DNA from: a virus
Strand: one strand, 5' to 3'
IMG/VR virus record: IMGVR_UViG_3300035145_002322
Span: 1 to 48,280 of that record
Length of the DNA: 48,280 bases
In this document: piece after piece, positions 27,172 to 35,222 of the stretch
Layout of the letters: the number at the start of each line of letters is the position of its first letter
Position numbering within the stretch: the first letter of the stretch is position 1
Translations under genes and position numbers: made by a program
Notes under the pieces: generated by a model
What the model was told of the DNA's origin: nothing
Seen by the model: only the letters and a program-made list of their open reading frames with translations
The model's database searches: none

Positions 27172-29469
27172 CTAAACTGCACAGGATTCACACTCTCCCT
27201 CCTCGGATTGTTCTAACTGGTCTAGTATGGTATGTAGTTCGGATTTTTCTTCTTCTACCTCATCAGTTTTGATGTCGTAAGTGTTTTGGTAGTAAGAAGT
27301 TTTCCACCCGTATTTGTATGTAGTTAAAAAATCATTTGCCATCACGGAAACTGGTACTTCATTATCTGTGTAATTTTCTGGATTGTAACTCCAGTTACCA
27401 GATATAGCTTGATCAAAGAATTTTTGCATCACAGACACCACATTTATGTAACCCGTATTATCAGGCATTTCCCATAAAAGTGTATAGTTATTTTTCAACG
27501 ACGAATACTGCGGAACAATTTGCTTAAGAGGTCCTTTCTTTGATTTTTTAATGGACAAATACCCTCTAGGTGGTTCGATTCCATTTGTTGCGTTTGACAC
27601 AACGGAACTGCTTTCTGATGGCATCTGAGCAGACAATGTTGAGTGCCTAAGTCCGTGCTTGGAGATAGATACTCTAAGACTTTCCCAATCATGTTCGTAT
27701 TTGATACTAGTGATCTCGTCTACATCCCTCTTGTATGTATCGATGGGAAGAATTCCATCAGCATACTTTGTACGTCCAAAATTTTCACAGTATCCTTTTT
27801 CTTTAGCAAGTTGATTTGATGATTTCAAAAGATAGAACTGGAAAGATTCTGCAAGCCCATGAACAGCATCCCATGCGCCCTGTTCACCATAATTATATCC
27901 AAGTTTTGCCAAATAATGGGCGAGACCAATAAATCCTACCCCAAGGGATCTACGTGCCTTTGTAGCACGTTCTGCAGCAAGTACAGGATACTTCTGATAA
28001 TCAATTAATTCATCCAAACCACGAACAGAAAGATCACACAGTTCTTCCAATTCTTCATCAGATTTAATCTTACCAACATTAACTGCAGAAAGGATACACA
28101 AAGCAATCTCACCGCTTTCATCATCGATATGTTGAATGGGATAAGTTGGAAGTGTGATCTCTTGGCAGAGATTAGACATCTCAACTTTATCCTTAAAGGA
28201 TGAATGAGAATTACAGTGGTCAATATTCATAATATAAAGACGACCAGTCTCGGCACGCTCCTTCAAAATATTCAGAATTAATTCCTGCGCCCGAATAGTT
28301 TTCTTTGGGATAGATTCATCAGATTCATAATCTGTATAGAGATCATCAAACCTATCAGTCCCAAAAGCATCGTACAGACCTGGGACATCGTGAGGACTGA
28401 ATAACGTGATGTCTCCATCTTGGATGAATCGCTCATAGAACAATTTGCTAATTTGAATTGAGTAGTCTAGTTTGCGGACACGATTGTCTTCCGTTCCTTT
28501 ATTATTCTTTAAGACGATGATGTCTTCTATTTCTTGGTGCCAGATCGGAAAGTGGACCGTAGCTGATCCACCTCTGATGCCATTTTGAGTGCAGCATCTG
28601 ACAGTCGATTCAAATTTTTTGAGAAACGGAACAACGCCAGTGTGCTGAACTTCTCCGCCTCTGATTTTAGCGTTGATGCCACGGATCCTGCCTGCGTTGA
28701 TGCCGATACCCGCCCTTTGTGCAACATATCTACCAATAGCCATATCGCTGCTAAAGATAGAATCGAGGGAGTCATCAACATCAACAAGAACGCAACTAGC
28801 AAATTGTCTAAGTGGGGTTCGCACCCCTGCCATGATGGGGGTTGGGATGTTGATTTTGTGCTTGCTGATTGCGTCGTAGTATCGTTTGACATAAGATAAT
28901 CTGGTTTCTTTTGGATACTCTTGGAAAATGGTCAAAGCAATCATAATATACATGAACTGTGGGGTTTCATATACACCCCCAGTGCTTCTATCTTGAACCA
29001 AATACTTATCCACTACTTGGCGAAGACCAGCATAGGTGAATAAGAAATCGCGTTCATGATCGATAAAGTTATTTACTCGCGCAATTTCTTCTTTAGAATA
29101 CTTTGTGAATATTTCAGGATCATATACTTCCTGATTAACACAGTTGTAAATATGTTGCTCAAGACTGGGCAATTCTCGCATCTTGCCGTAAATCTGTTTA
29201 CGAACTGCAAACAGAAGAAGTCTTGCTGCAACAAATTGATAGTTCGGGTGATCAAGATCAATCAAATCGCTTGCAGCACGAATCAAGATTTCCTGAATTT
29301 CTTCAGTGGTAATCCCATCATAAAACTGAATACCAGACTTCATCTCAACTTGACTTGCAGAGACCCCTGCAAGACCCTGACACGCTTCATCAACCATCAA
29401 GTGCATCTTGTCTAGGTCAAGTGGTTCAATTCGACCATCACGCTTCTTTACTTTAGTACCGTTGCTCAT
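27172..29469 (-). CDS. nrdA: Ribonucleotide reductase class Ia, large (alpha) subunit NrdA
   Basis: A 765-residue protein from the ATG at 29469, which overlaps the primase stop by 4 bp. Hallmarks: FASCVLVDVDDSLDS (redox Cys), QRAGIGINAGRIRG, DHCNSHSSF, SNLCQEITLPT with the catalytic Asn/Cys/Glu set, and a C-terminal CESCAV redox pair. It converts ribonucleoside diphosphates to deoxy forms for phage DNA synthesis. The N-terminal ATP-cone is shorter than in E. coli. The next gene is nrdB. Confidence 0.96.
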   Translation of the reverse strand: MSNGTKVKKRDGRIEPLDLDKMHLMVDEACQGLAGVSASQVEMKSGIQFYDGITTEEIQEILIRAASDLIDLDHPNYQFVAARLLLFAVRKQIYGKMRELPSLEQHIYNCVNQEVYDPEIFTKYSKEEIARVNNFIDHERDFLFTYAGLRQVVDKYLVQDRSTGGVYETPQFMYIMIALTIFQEYPKETRLSYVKRYYDAISKHKINIPTPIMAGVRTPLRQFASCVLVDVDDSLDSIFSSDMAIGRYVAQRAGIGINAGRIRGINAKIRGGEVQHTGVVPFLKKFESTVRCCTQNGIRGGSATVHFPIWHQEIEDIIVLKNNKGTEDNRVRKLDYSIQISKLFYERFIQDGDITLFSPHDVPGLYDAFGTDRFDDLYTDYESDESIPKKTIRAQELILNILKERAETGRLYIMNIDHCNSHSSFKDKVEMSNLCQEITLPTYPIQHIDDESGEIALCILSAVNVGKIKSDEELEELCDLSVRGLDELIDYQKYPVLAAERATKARRSLGVGFIGLAHYLAKLGYNYGEQGAWDAVHGLAESFQFYLLKSSNQLAKEKGYCENFGRTKYADGILPIDTYKRDVDEITSIKYEHDWESLRVSISKHGLRHSTLSAQMPSESSSVVSNATNGIEPPRGYLSIKKSKKGPLKQIVPQYSSLKNNYTLLWEMPDNTGYINVVSVMQKFFDQAISGNWSYNPENYTDNEVPVSVMANDFLTTYKYGWKTSYYQNTYDIKTDEVEEEKSELHTILDQLEQSEEGECESCAV

Positions 29470-30443
29470 ATTTTTTTCCAAGTAGTAAACTTAAGTTTTG
29501 CTTCTAAACCAGAGTATGTATTTGATTCTATCACAGACTGCACATCCAGTCCACACATTACCATATCATTTATGTCCTTCTCCTGAATATGAGAAGGCCA
29601 AATTACTATTTTTTCTCCTCTATCAATTGTTTTGGAGATTCTGTTGACAATTTCTCTATTGCGCGGTTCGTTATCGTAAATCCACACACAATCGCTAATC
29701 CCCCAATTACTGACATCAAGATCAGCTCCGCACATAGCAATCGCATTGCGTATGAACGTGCTGTCAAAAGGGCCTTCGGTAATGTAGATAGTTTGATCCT
29801 TTTGTACTTCATCGAGACCATAGATTTTCGGCGCATTGTCATTAAACATCACGGTAATATATTTAACAGACTTTGGATCTGCAAATTTTAAACTTCTTCC
29901 CTGAATACCAATTAAATTCTTCTGGTAATAAAGAGGAATAATAATTCTTGGTTCATCATATTTTGTAGAATCAAAAGTCTGTTTCTTTGAATTTACAAAT
30001 TGTTTAAAATTTTTTGCCCAATAAAATTTATTAGGATCCAATTTTCTAGCAGTTAGATATCCACATGATTCTGGATTTTCTGATGCTTTTGGTAGATTTA
30101 AACTTTGTTTGAATTTTGGTGGTTCAAAATGAAACTTTGGTTCATCTACAACAAAACTTCTACCAGTATAACCTTCTTTAAACTTCTCCATAGAATACTG
30201 TTTATGGAGATTAGTATCAACATGCTTCAAGAAGTTACTAAAAGACATCGAAGCACCACAATTATGACACTTAAAATTAGTATTTGCCTTTACATTATAA
30301 AGATATCCCCTTGTCTTATTCTTATTCTTTTGCGAATCACCACAGATAGGGCAACGAAAATTGAATAAGTTATTCTTTACTCTCTTAAATTTTTCTAATC
30401 GAGATGATACAATTCCGATAAACTTTGAATCAATATGATCCAT
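29466..30443 (-). CDS. 61: DNA primase subunit gp61
   Basis: A 325-residue DnaG-type primase. A zinc ribbon is visible (CPIC at 31-34, CHNC at 59-62), followed by DKGRGYLYNV-like basic residues in the nucleic-acid binding part. The TOPRIM region has IYITEGPFDSTFI and VWIYDNEP, with the catalytic Glu and Asp. T4 gp61 works with gp41 to lay RNA primers on the lagging strand. It overlaps nrdA by 4 bp and the coiled-coil gene by 14 bp. Confidence 0.9.
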   Translation of the reverse strand: MDHIDSKFIGIVSSRLEKFKRVKNNLFNFRCPICGDSQKNKNKTRGYLYNVKANTNFKCHNCGASMSFSNFLKHVDTNLHKQYSMEKFKEGYTGRSFVVDEPKFHFEPPKFKQSLNLPKASENPESCGYLTARKLDPNKFYWAKNFKQFVNSKKQTFDSTKYDEPRIIIPLYYQKNLIGIQGRSLKFADPKSVKYITVMFNDNAPKIYGLDEVQKDQTIYITEGPFDSTFIRNAIAMCGADLDVSNWGISDCVWIYDNEPRNREIVNRISKTIDRGEKIVIWPSHIQEKDINDMVMCGLDVQSVIESNTYSGLEAKLKFTTWKKI

Positions 30444-30831
30444 TCACAAAAGCAACTGCTGGGGATACTATAGCACTATCAGCAGCAGATAACAAGGGTT
30501 TTAAAGTTTTAATTGCTTGTGGGTTAGAAAATGCTATAACTGCTCCCAGTATTCCGAGACCAACCCAAAGTTTCCGTTCCAATAATGATAATCGTTTACT
30601 AACGTTGTCATGATCGCTGTCCATTTTATCACGCAGTTTGTCGATTTTATCAAACAACACTGAGTCGATTTCTTCTTGTTTAGATATTCTTTCTTCATGG
30701 ACGGCAAGCATCCTAGACACATTATTATTTACCTCAGCAATTTTTTCAATAGCAGAATCTAACTTTGTGACAAGTGCCTCAAAGTTTTGTAATCTTTCTT
30801 CTAGAACTGCAACCTTAACTTGCTCTGCCAT
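30430..30831 (-). CDS. Coiled-coil membrane-anchored protein, 133 aa
   Basis: A long heptad-rich helix (about 1-90, with EERLQNFEALVTKLDSAIEK) is followed by a transmembrane segment (VGLGILGAVIAFSNP) and a hydrophobic tail. Coiled coil plus one helix is a layout seen in spanin- or membrane-tether-like proteins; the role is unknown. It lies between structural-type genes and the primase. Confidence 0.55.
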   Translation of the reverse strand: MAEQVKVAVLEERLQNFEALVTKLDSAIEKIAEVNNNVSRMLAVHEERISKQEEIDSVLFDKIDKLRDKMDSDHDNVSKRLSLLERKLWVGLGILGAVIAFSNPQAIKTLKPLLSAADSAIVSPAVAFVNGSY

Positions 30832-31030
30832 TGGAGGATCGTAAATGGTCTAACCAAACTTTTCGTCCAGGACCTTTCATATATTTCCTTTTCTTCTTCC
30901 TGCCAGATGTTCCAGCAGTTGGTCCTTCAGCAGGTGATGAATCACTAAATCCACCTTGAGTCCCTGGTGCATTAGCAACCATGTTCTCCCGAATTATTTG
31001 TATAATTTTATCAATCTTACTATTTGACAT
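30815..31030 (-). CDS. Hypothetical basic protein, 71 aa
   Basis: N-terminal helix (SKIDKIIQIIRENMVA), a Gly/Ser/Pro linker, then a very basic patch (GRKKKRKYMKGPGRKVWLDH). The layout is one I associate with small conserved cyanophage proteins; function unknown. It overlaps the genes on either side by 11-17 bp. Confidence 0.55.
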   Translation of the reverse strand: MSNSKIDKIIQIIRENMVANAPGTQGGFSDSSPAEGPTAGTSGRKKKRKYMKGPGRKVWLDHLRSSNGRAS

Positions 31031-31403
31031 CGTAAGTTTGCTGAAGTTTTTCTAAACAATCGTCATCTATTTCAATTTCATGAATATAGCAACGTGGATA
31101 CTCTGGCAATTTATTCAAGAAAACTATAAAAGTTTTCATAACTGACCACAACTCCCTTTCTATTTTGAAAAATAACATCGGAGTTGTGGCTTCTCCAAAT
31201 ATATTATAAAGGACGATGAAGTGATTGAGGATAAGTTGGGATTTCAATTCACCCGTATTTCTATATCTCTTCAGTAATCTTTTAATATACTTAAAATAAT
31301 TTAAGTCTTTTTCAAAATCTTCTTTTGTAACTGCTTGCGGATTCTCATAATTTTTTATCGCAAACAAAAGAAAATTATCCTCATTCAATTCACTAAAAAT
31401 CAT
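31020..31403 (-). CDS. Conserved cyanophage hypothetical protein, 127 aa
   Basis: Soluble protein starting MIFSELNEDNFLLFAIKNYE, with a mid-protein helix (YIKRLLKRYRNTGELKSQ) and FNGEATTPMLFFKI-like aromatic region followed by LPEYPRCYIHEIEIDDDC. I recognise it as a protein often found beside structural genes in T4-like marine phages. No function known. Confidence 0.6.
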   Translation of the reverse strand: MIFSELNEDNFLLFAIKNYENPQAVTKEDFEKDLNYFKYIKRLLKRYRNTGELKSQLILNHFIVLYNIFGEATTPMLFFKIERELWSVMKTFIVFLNKLPEYPRCYIHEIEIDDDCLEKLQQTYDVK

Positions 31404-31414
31404 ATCAAATCATA

Positions 31415-31942
31415 TCAGGCATCAGTTGGATATTGAATCGCCTCAGCAAATCCATTAGTTGCAGTGGTAATACCAGACATTGCAACAAGAACTTCTTTCT
31501 TGACTCTGAGTTCACCCTCTGTTCCCATATAAGTGGTAACACCAACCCAACCTTCATGATCGAGATGATATGAACCAGTTACATTTGCAGATACTCCATA
31601 TGCAAGAGCATCATAATCGCCATTTGCTTCACTGTAATGTGGATTCAGAACAGTGGATTTAGGACATTGAGTTACCTTAAATGCAGCGCCAGAAATGGCA
31701 CCACCGGTAAGACCTGCAGTAGAATCAATAGTCAGAGACTGAGTTCCAGCGATAGAAACGATGACTGCATCTCCAAAATAAGTACCGCCACCACCACGGG
31801 CACCAAATCTAATTACGTCACCTTCTTGTGCTGCGCCAGTTTGACCAAAGGTTGTACCGGTTCCGGTTACAACACGGGTAGTATAATTTAAAGATACTGT
31901 ACCACCTGATCCAACGGCATCGTTATTTCCCCAGAGTGCCAT
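31415..31942 (-). CDS. Putative virion structural protein, 175 aa
   Basis: A Gly/Thr/Ser-rich, beta-strand-rich protein starting MALWGNNDAVGSGGTVSLNY, with repeating TGTGTTFGQTGAA and STAGLTGGAISGAAF patterns. This composition is typical of phage head decoration or tail fibre-type surface proteins. It has its own late promoter (TATAAATA) right behind a terminator, supporting a structural role. No exact T4 counterpart recognised. Confidence 0.6.
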   Translation of the reverse strand: MALWGNNDAVGSGGTVSLNYTTRVVTGTGTTFGQTGAAQEGDVIRFGARGGGGTYFGDAVIVSIAGTQSLTIDSTAGLTGGAISGAAFKVTQCPKSTVLNPHYSEANGDYDALAYGVSANVTGSYHLDHEGWVGVTTYMGTEGELRVKKEVLVAMSGITTATNGFAEAIQYPTDA

Positions 31943-31974
31943 GTCTTTTCCTGTAAAATTTATTTGCTATAAGA

Positions 31975-31982
31975 TATTTATA
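31975..31982 (-). promoter_or_regulatory. T4-type late promoter (TATAAATA)
   Basis: An exact TATAAATA on the minus strand, directly after the terminator U-tract and 33 bp above the structural-protein start. T4 late promoters use this -10 with gp55/gp33. Confidence 0.75.
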
Positions 31983-32013
31983 AAAAAGGAGACCTTATCT
32001 TTTAGGTCTCCTT
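31983..32013 (-). terminator. Rho-independent terminator ending the long replication transcript
   Basis: A 10-bp perfect stem AAGGAGACCT/AGGTCTCCTT (31986-31995 with 32004-32013) and a T-run on the minus strand, which runs straight into the late promoter. Confidence 0.92.
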
Positions 32014-32020
32014 TTTATTA

Positions 32021-32227
32021 TTAAGCTGCTTCTTCTCTTGTTACCATCGCCTTCTTGACGACTTCTAATAGTTGATCATCCATATCAGTCTTGGTTAGCT
32101 TAACCGCTTTACCCAAGATAACAAGACAGATCTCAACCAACTTCTCACCGAGTTCTTCGTTTTCTGGAATTTTGGAAACCGCATCGGAGATGATTTTTGA
32201 CGCTAATGGAAGTAAAAATGCGAGCAT
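32021..32227 (-). CDS. Hypothetical protein, 68 aa
   Basis: Helical protein with a hydrophobic start (MLAFLLPLASKIISDAVSKI) and a Glu/Lys-rich remainder ending MVTREEAA. It could be membrane-associated at the N-terminus. It is the last gene before the terminator. No family recognised. Confidence 0.6.
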   Translation of the reverse strand: MLAFLLPLASKIISDAVSKIPENEELGEKLVEICLVILGKAVKLTKTDMDDQLLEVVKKAMVTREEAA

Positions 32228-32259
32228 GATGAAACCTCAAATCTACACACTATATATCG

Positions 32260-32763
32260 TCAATCCTTATTAGAAACGTATTTTTTCTGGACTGGATCCC
32301 ATCTCTTTACTTCACCAGGACGGAGGCGGGTCTTCGCTTCTTTTGCTTTATCATAAAACTTACCGAACTTCATTCGGTTGTCTGCTTTAGAAAACTGCTT
32401 CTTCTCTTTATCATACCTATCATACTTTGTTACTTCGTTCACATCTCCAGTCATGTCTTTTTTGTGAAGTGTACTATAAAGATGTTTATGAAGAGGTTTT
32501 GCCCTCTTCATAATTTTATCTCTTTGAGAATAATTTTTTGCCTCTTGCTGATCTTTCTTTTCAGGAAGTTTATCATGCTTTGTAGAGGCAAACTTCTTCA
32601 CGTCGGCACGCTTGGCGGTGGCAGCAACTTTGGCAACCTCAGGCGAGGGATTTTCCATTTCCCCTTTCTGAGTCGCCCTAACCATCCCGAAGAACCTTTG
32701 TTGGGCTTTGGAGACTGCTGGCATGTCACTTTTTCTTGGTGTCCATGATGGCACCTTTGCCAT
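32260..32763 (-). CDS. Basic protein with DUF3008-like domain, 167 aa
   Basis: The N-terminal part MPAVSKAQQRFFGMVRATQK with PSPEVAKVAATAKRADVKKF and ASTKHDKLPEKK matches the DUF3008 pattern (SKAQQRFMG...ASPEVAKVA...FASTKHKGLPE). The rest is very Lys/Arg-rich (YDRYDKEKKQFSKADNRMK). Conserved in marine T4-like phages; probably DNA- or head-associated, role unknown. It overlaps the gene upstream by 38 bp. Confidence 0.7.
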   Translation of the reverse strand: MAKVPSWTPRKSDMPAVSKAQQRFFGMVRATQKGEMENPSPEVAKVAATAKRADVKKFASTKHDKLPEKKDQQEAKNYSQRDKIMKRAKPLHKHLYSTLHKKDMTGDVNEVTKYDRYDKEKKQFSKADNRMKFGKFYDKAKEAKTRLRPGEVKRWDPVQKKYVSNKD

Positions 32764-33961
32764 GCTTCTTACGAATATCCGCCTTTACATAATCAAGGGC
32801 TGACATTCCATCATACTTTTTCTTAGAACCAGGAGTGACCTTAGGTGCTTTATCATATCTGACGTTGCCATCAACACCACCACGCTCCATACGACGATCT
32901 CTTAGAGAATCTTCAGTTGCTTCACCAATTTTCTCTTTACGTCCTGCGCCAGCACCTCTATATGTGGTCTTTTTTTCTACAGGACCTCTGCCTTGCTCAT
33001 AACCCTTCTTAGCAGCTGCTCTTACACGATCAACAACAGATTTTACCTTCGCTTTTGCTTGTCCAGGTTTTTCTGCTCTTGCTTTCATAACCTTACCAGC
33101 AGCACGGGCAGTTCCCATGATTGCTTTTTTAGCAGCAGACTTGAGTCTATCTTTCATAGACTTTTTGGGAGTTTCTCCACTATTCTTTGCTGCAGCTGCT
33201 TTTGATGCTGCTACTGCAGAATCATAATACCCTTCATCAAGAGTTGTAAGTGCGGTCTCAATTCCATTCTCAACTTCATCTTCACTATAACCTTCTACAA
33301 TGAGTTCTTCATATACAGATTCAATTACTACATCAATCTCATCAATTTCAATTGCTTCTAATAAAGTTCCACCAATTTCTTCTATTGCTTCTCCCAGTTT
33401 AGGATTAATCTTAATTGTATTGCTGATTTTCTTTTCAGTAACTTTTTGATCTTCTTTCTTATCATCCATAACTTCAGACAGATCCTGTCTCCAGTTTGAG
33501 AATGACTCTTTGGGAACACAATTAGGAACCATTCTACCACCCTTCTTCTTCATACCAACTTGCTTATGGGTATCCCAACATGGATCATTCTTACCCTCAT
33601 CCATTGCTTTGGCAATTGCCTTACGACGATTCTTCAGATACTTATCTGACTTAGTATTCTTCTTACCGTCGTTATCAATATCATCATCTTCCTGTCCTAC
33701 AGGGTCAAGACTTGCTTCGTCAACATATTTTTTATTTGGATACTCGGGATGATCATCCATTTTCTTACCATGCTTCTTCTCAAGTGCTGCTTTCTTCTCT
33801 GCAGTCTTTTTCTTAATACGCTCAGCAGCAGCCATTTGATCCGCCTTAGGAATGCTGAACATATTCCTGTCGGTCTTCAACTTTTCTGCAGGTTTTCCAG
33901 GAACAGCAGACTCTGCAATACTTTCTTTATAGATCTTAGAAAGGTCGTTAAGATGGGTCAT
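32726..33961 (-). CDS. Head-associated candidate, 411 aa, with Asp-rich calcium-loop motif
   Basis: A 411-residue Lys/Ala/Glu-rich protein. DDDIDNDGKKNTKSDKYLKN contains DxDxDG, an EF-hand/dockerin-like calcium loop. A helical repeat region follows (AAAAKNSGE, then MKDRLKSAAKKAIMGTARAA), ending in basic KKHGKGAIMDTKKK. The N-terminus (IYKESIAESAVPGK) contains IAE, which fits the (L/I)xE cleavage rule of the T4 prohead protease. It may be an internal head or scaffold-type protein; that is inferred. Confidence 0.55.
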   Translation of the reverse strand: MTHLNDLSKIYKESIAESAVPGKPAEKLKTDRNMFSIPKADQMAAAERIKKKTAEKKAALEKKHGKKMDDHPEYPNKKYVDEASLDPVGQEDDDIDNDGKKNTKSDKYLKNRRKAIAKAMDEGKNDPCWDTHKQVGMKKKGGRMVPNCVPKESFSNWRQDLSEVMDDKKEDQKVTEKKISNTIKINPKLGEAIEEIGGTLLEAIEIDEIDVVIESVYEELIVEGYSEDEVENGIETALTTLDEGYYDSAVAASKAAAAKNSGETPKKSMKDRLKSAAKKAIMGTARAAGKVMKARAEKPGQAKAKVKSVVDRVRAAAKKGYEQGRGPVEKKTTYRGAGAGRKEKIGEATEDSLRDRRMERGGVDGNVRYDKAPKVTPGSKKKYDGMSALDYVKADIRKKHGKGAIMDTKKK

Positions 33962-33974
33962 TAGTATAAATGCT

Positions 33975-35195
33975 TTACTTTTTAGCCTTATACTTATTTA
34001 TGAAGTTCCTAATTTCTTTTACTCCTGTAATCCTCATTACATATTCACGATGAGCATCAGTTCCAACTTCTCTTTGGTTTGCAGGAACACCAGATGGACC
34101 AGGATAATTTACAATCGCTTCCATTACATCGTGAATCCAACATTTGAACATATGATCTTCTTCTGTCACACAGATCAAATGATTGGTTCCTCGTCTAATA
34201 ATTTTTCCTACTAAACCAGTATTTACGTTCTCTACAACATCCCCAAGGTTAAAAATCTTACCACCAACATAATTTTCGCGAAGTCCACGCGGATCAAATT
34301 TAGGTGCAACCTGCCACATTTCAGTTACTTTCTTTTTCTTTACACCCATTCCAGATTTTACTGCATCAAACAAAGACTTTGCTTCCGCATCTTTCAATGA
34401 CTTAGGTGTTCCCTTACGGAATGAATCAAAGTCATCATCCATAACCGCCTTTCTCATCTTAGATGCTGACATACCTTCAACACCTTCTGCATCAGCATCT
34501 CTTGCACCAGCAGATATCACACGGATCAAATCAAAGTTATAAAGTTCTCCATTATATTTCTGTGCAAGATTTTCAAATTCAGATTGACGATCAGATCCAA
34601 CTATAATATTGACATTAGCATAATCTTCTGCATCAGCAGTGATTAAAACATCAAAAATTGATTTCATTTCATCATCATTCACAATGTTATCTGCATAATC
34701 AGGGAACATTTTTTTCATGAATGAAATCTTCATATCAGGATCAAGAGGATTTTTCTTAGGATCCTGCGTTCTTGATGGATATATTTTAAAGTCACCACCA
34801 GTTGCCGCTTTCTCAACTGCCTTAAGAAGTTTTTCGTGCCCAACAGTTGGTGGATTGAAGCGACCAAATGCAACTGTCAAAGTATTACTTGCTTCACCAG
34901 ACTCATCTTCAGGTGCAGCGTCTGCTTTCTTTGTTTTTGTTGGTTCTTGTGCTGTTGCCTTTTTATCTTTTGGTGCTGCAGCAACTGCGCTAGTTTTAGT
35001 TTTACTTGGGGTATCTTTCTCTCCTACCTTTCTTCCCTTATCATAGAATACAAGTTTGCCACCTTCAGTTTTCGCCACAAATTCTCCACGGGAGTCTACC
35101 CAACCACCGTGACCATCACTTTTCAGATTCAGTTTTTTCGCCTGCATTGATGCTTGCGATTCTGCCTCTGTCAAAAATTGAAAGAAACTTTTCAT
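33975..35195 (-). CDS. Cytidylyltransferase-like nucleotidyltransferase with a possible capsid-targeting N-terminus
   Basis: A 406-residue protein. Residues about 107-125 (TVAFGRFNPPTVGHEKLLK) carry the (H/T)xGH nucleotidyltransferase loop, and about 240-252 (VEGMSASKMRKAV) match the ISSTxxR-type site, as in NMN adenylyltransferases and cytidylyltransferases. A C-terminal segment (FNLGDVVENVNTGLVGKIIR) looks like a small KOW/SH3-type domain. The first 11 residues (MKSFFQFLTEA) resemble the T4 capsid-targeting sequence of internal proteins, ending at the (L/I)xE cleavage site (LTE/A). Substrate unknown. Confidence 0.75.
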   Translation of the reverse strand: MKSFFQFLTEAESQASMQAKKLNLKSDGHGGWVDSRGEFVAKTEGGKLVFYDKGRKVGEKDTPSKTKTSAVAAAPKDKKATAQEPTKTKKADAAPEDESGEASNTLTVAFGRFNPPTVGHEKLLKAVEKAATGGDFKIYPSRTQDPKKNPLDPDMKISFMKKMFPDYADNIVNDDEMKSIFDVLITADAEDYANVNIIVGSDRQSEFENLAQKYNGELYNFDLIRVISAGARDADAEGVEGMSASKMRKAVMDDDFDSFRKGTPKSLKDAEAKSLFDAVKSGMGVKKKKVTEMWQVAPKFDPRGLRENYVGGKIFNLGDVVENVNTGLVGKIIRRGTNHLICVTEEDHMFKCWIHDVMEAIVNYPGPSGVPANQREVGTDAHREYVMRITGVKEIRNFINKYKAKK

Positions 35196-35222
35196 CTATA
35201 TTGTTTTTTCCTATACATTTAT

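Noticed and set aside
27132-27191. Upstream start of NrdB
   Set aside because: It would overlap nrdA by 20 bp and adds residues not seen in other NrdB proteins. The ATG at 27131 matches the family start.
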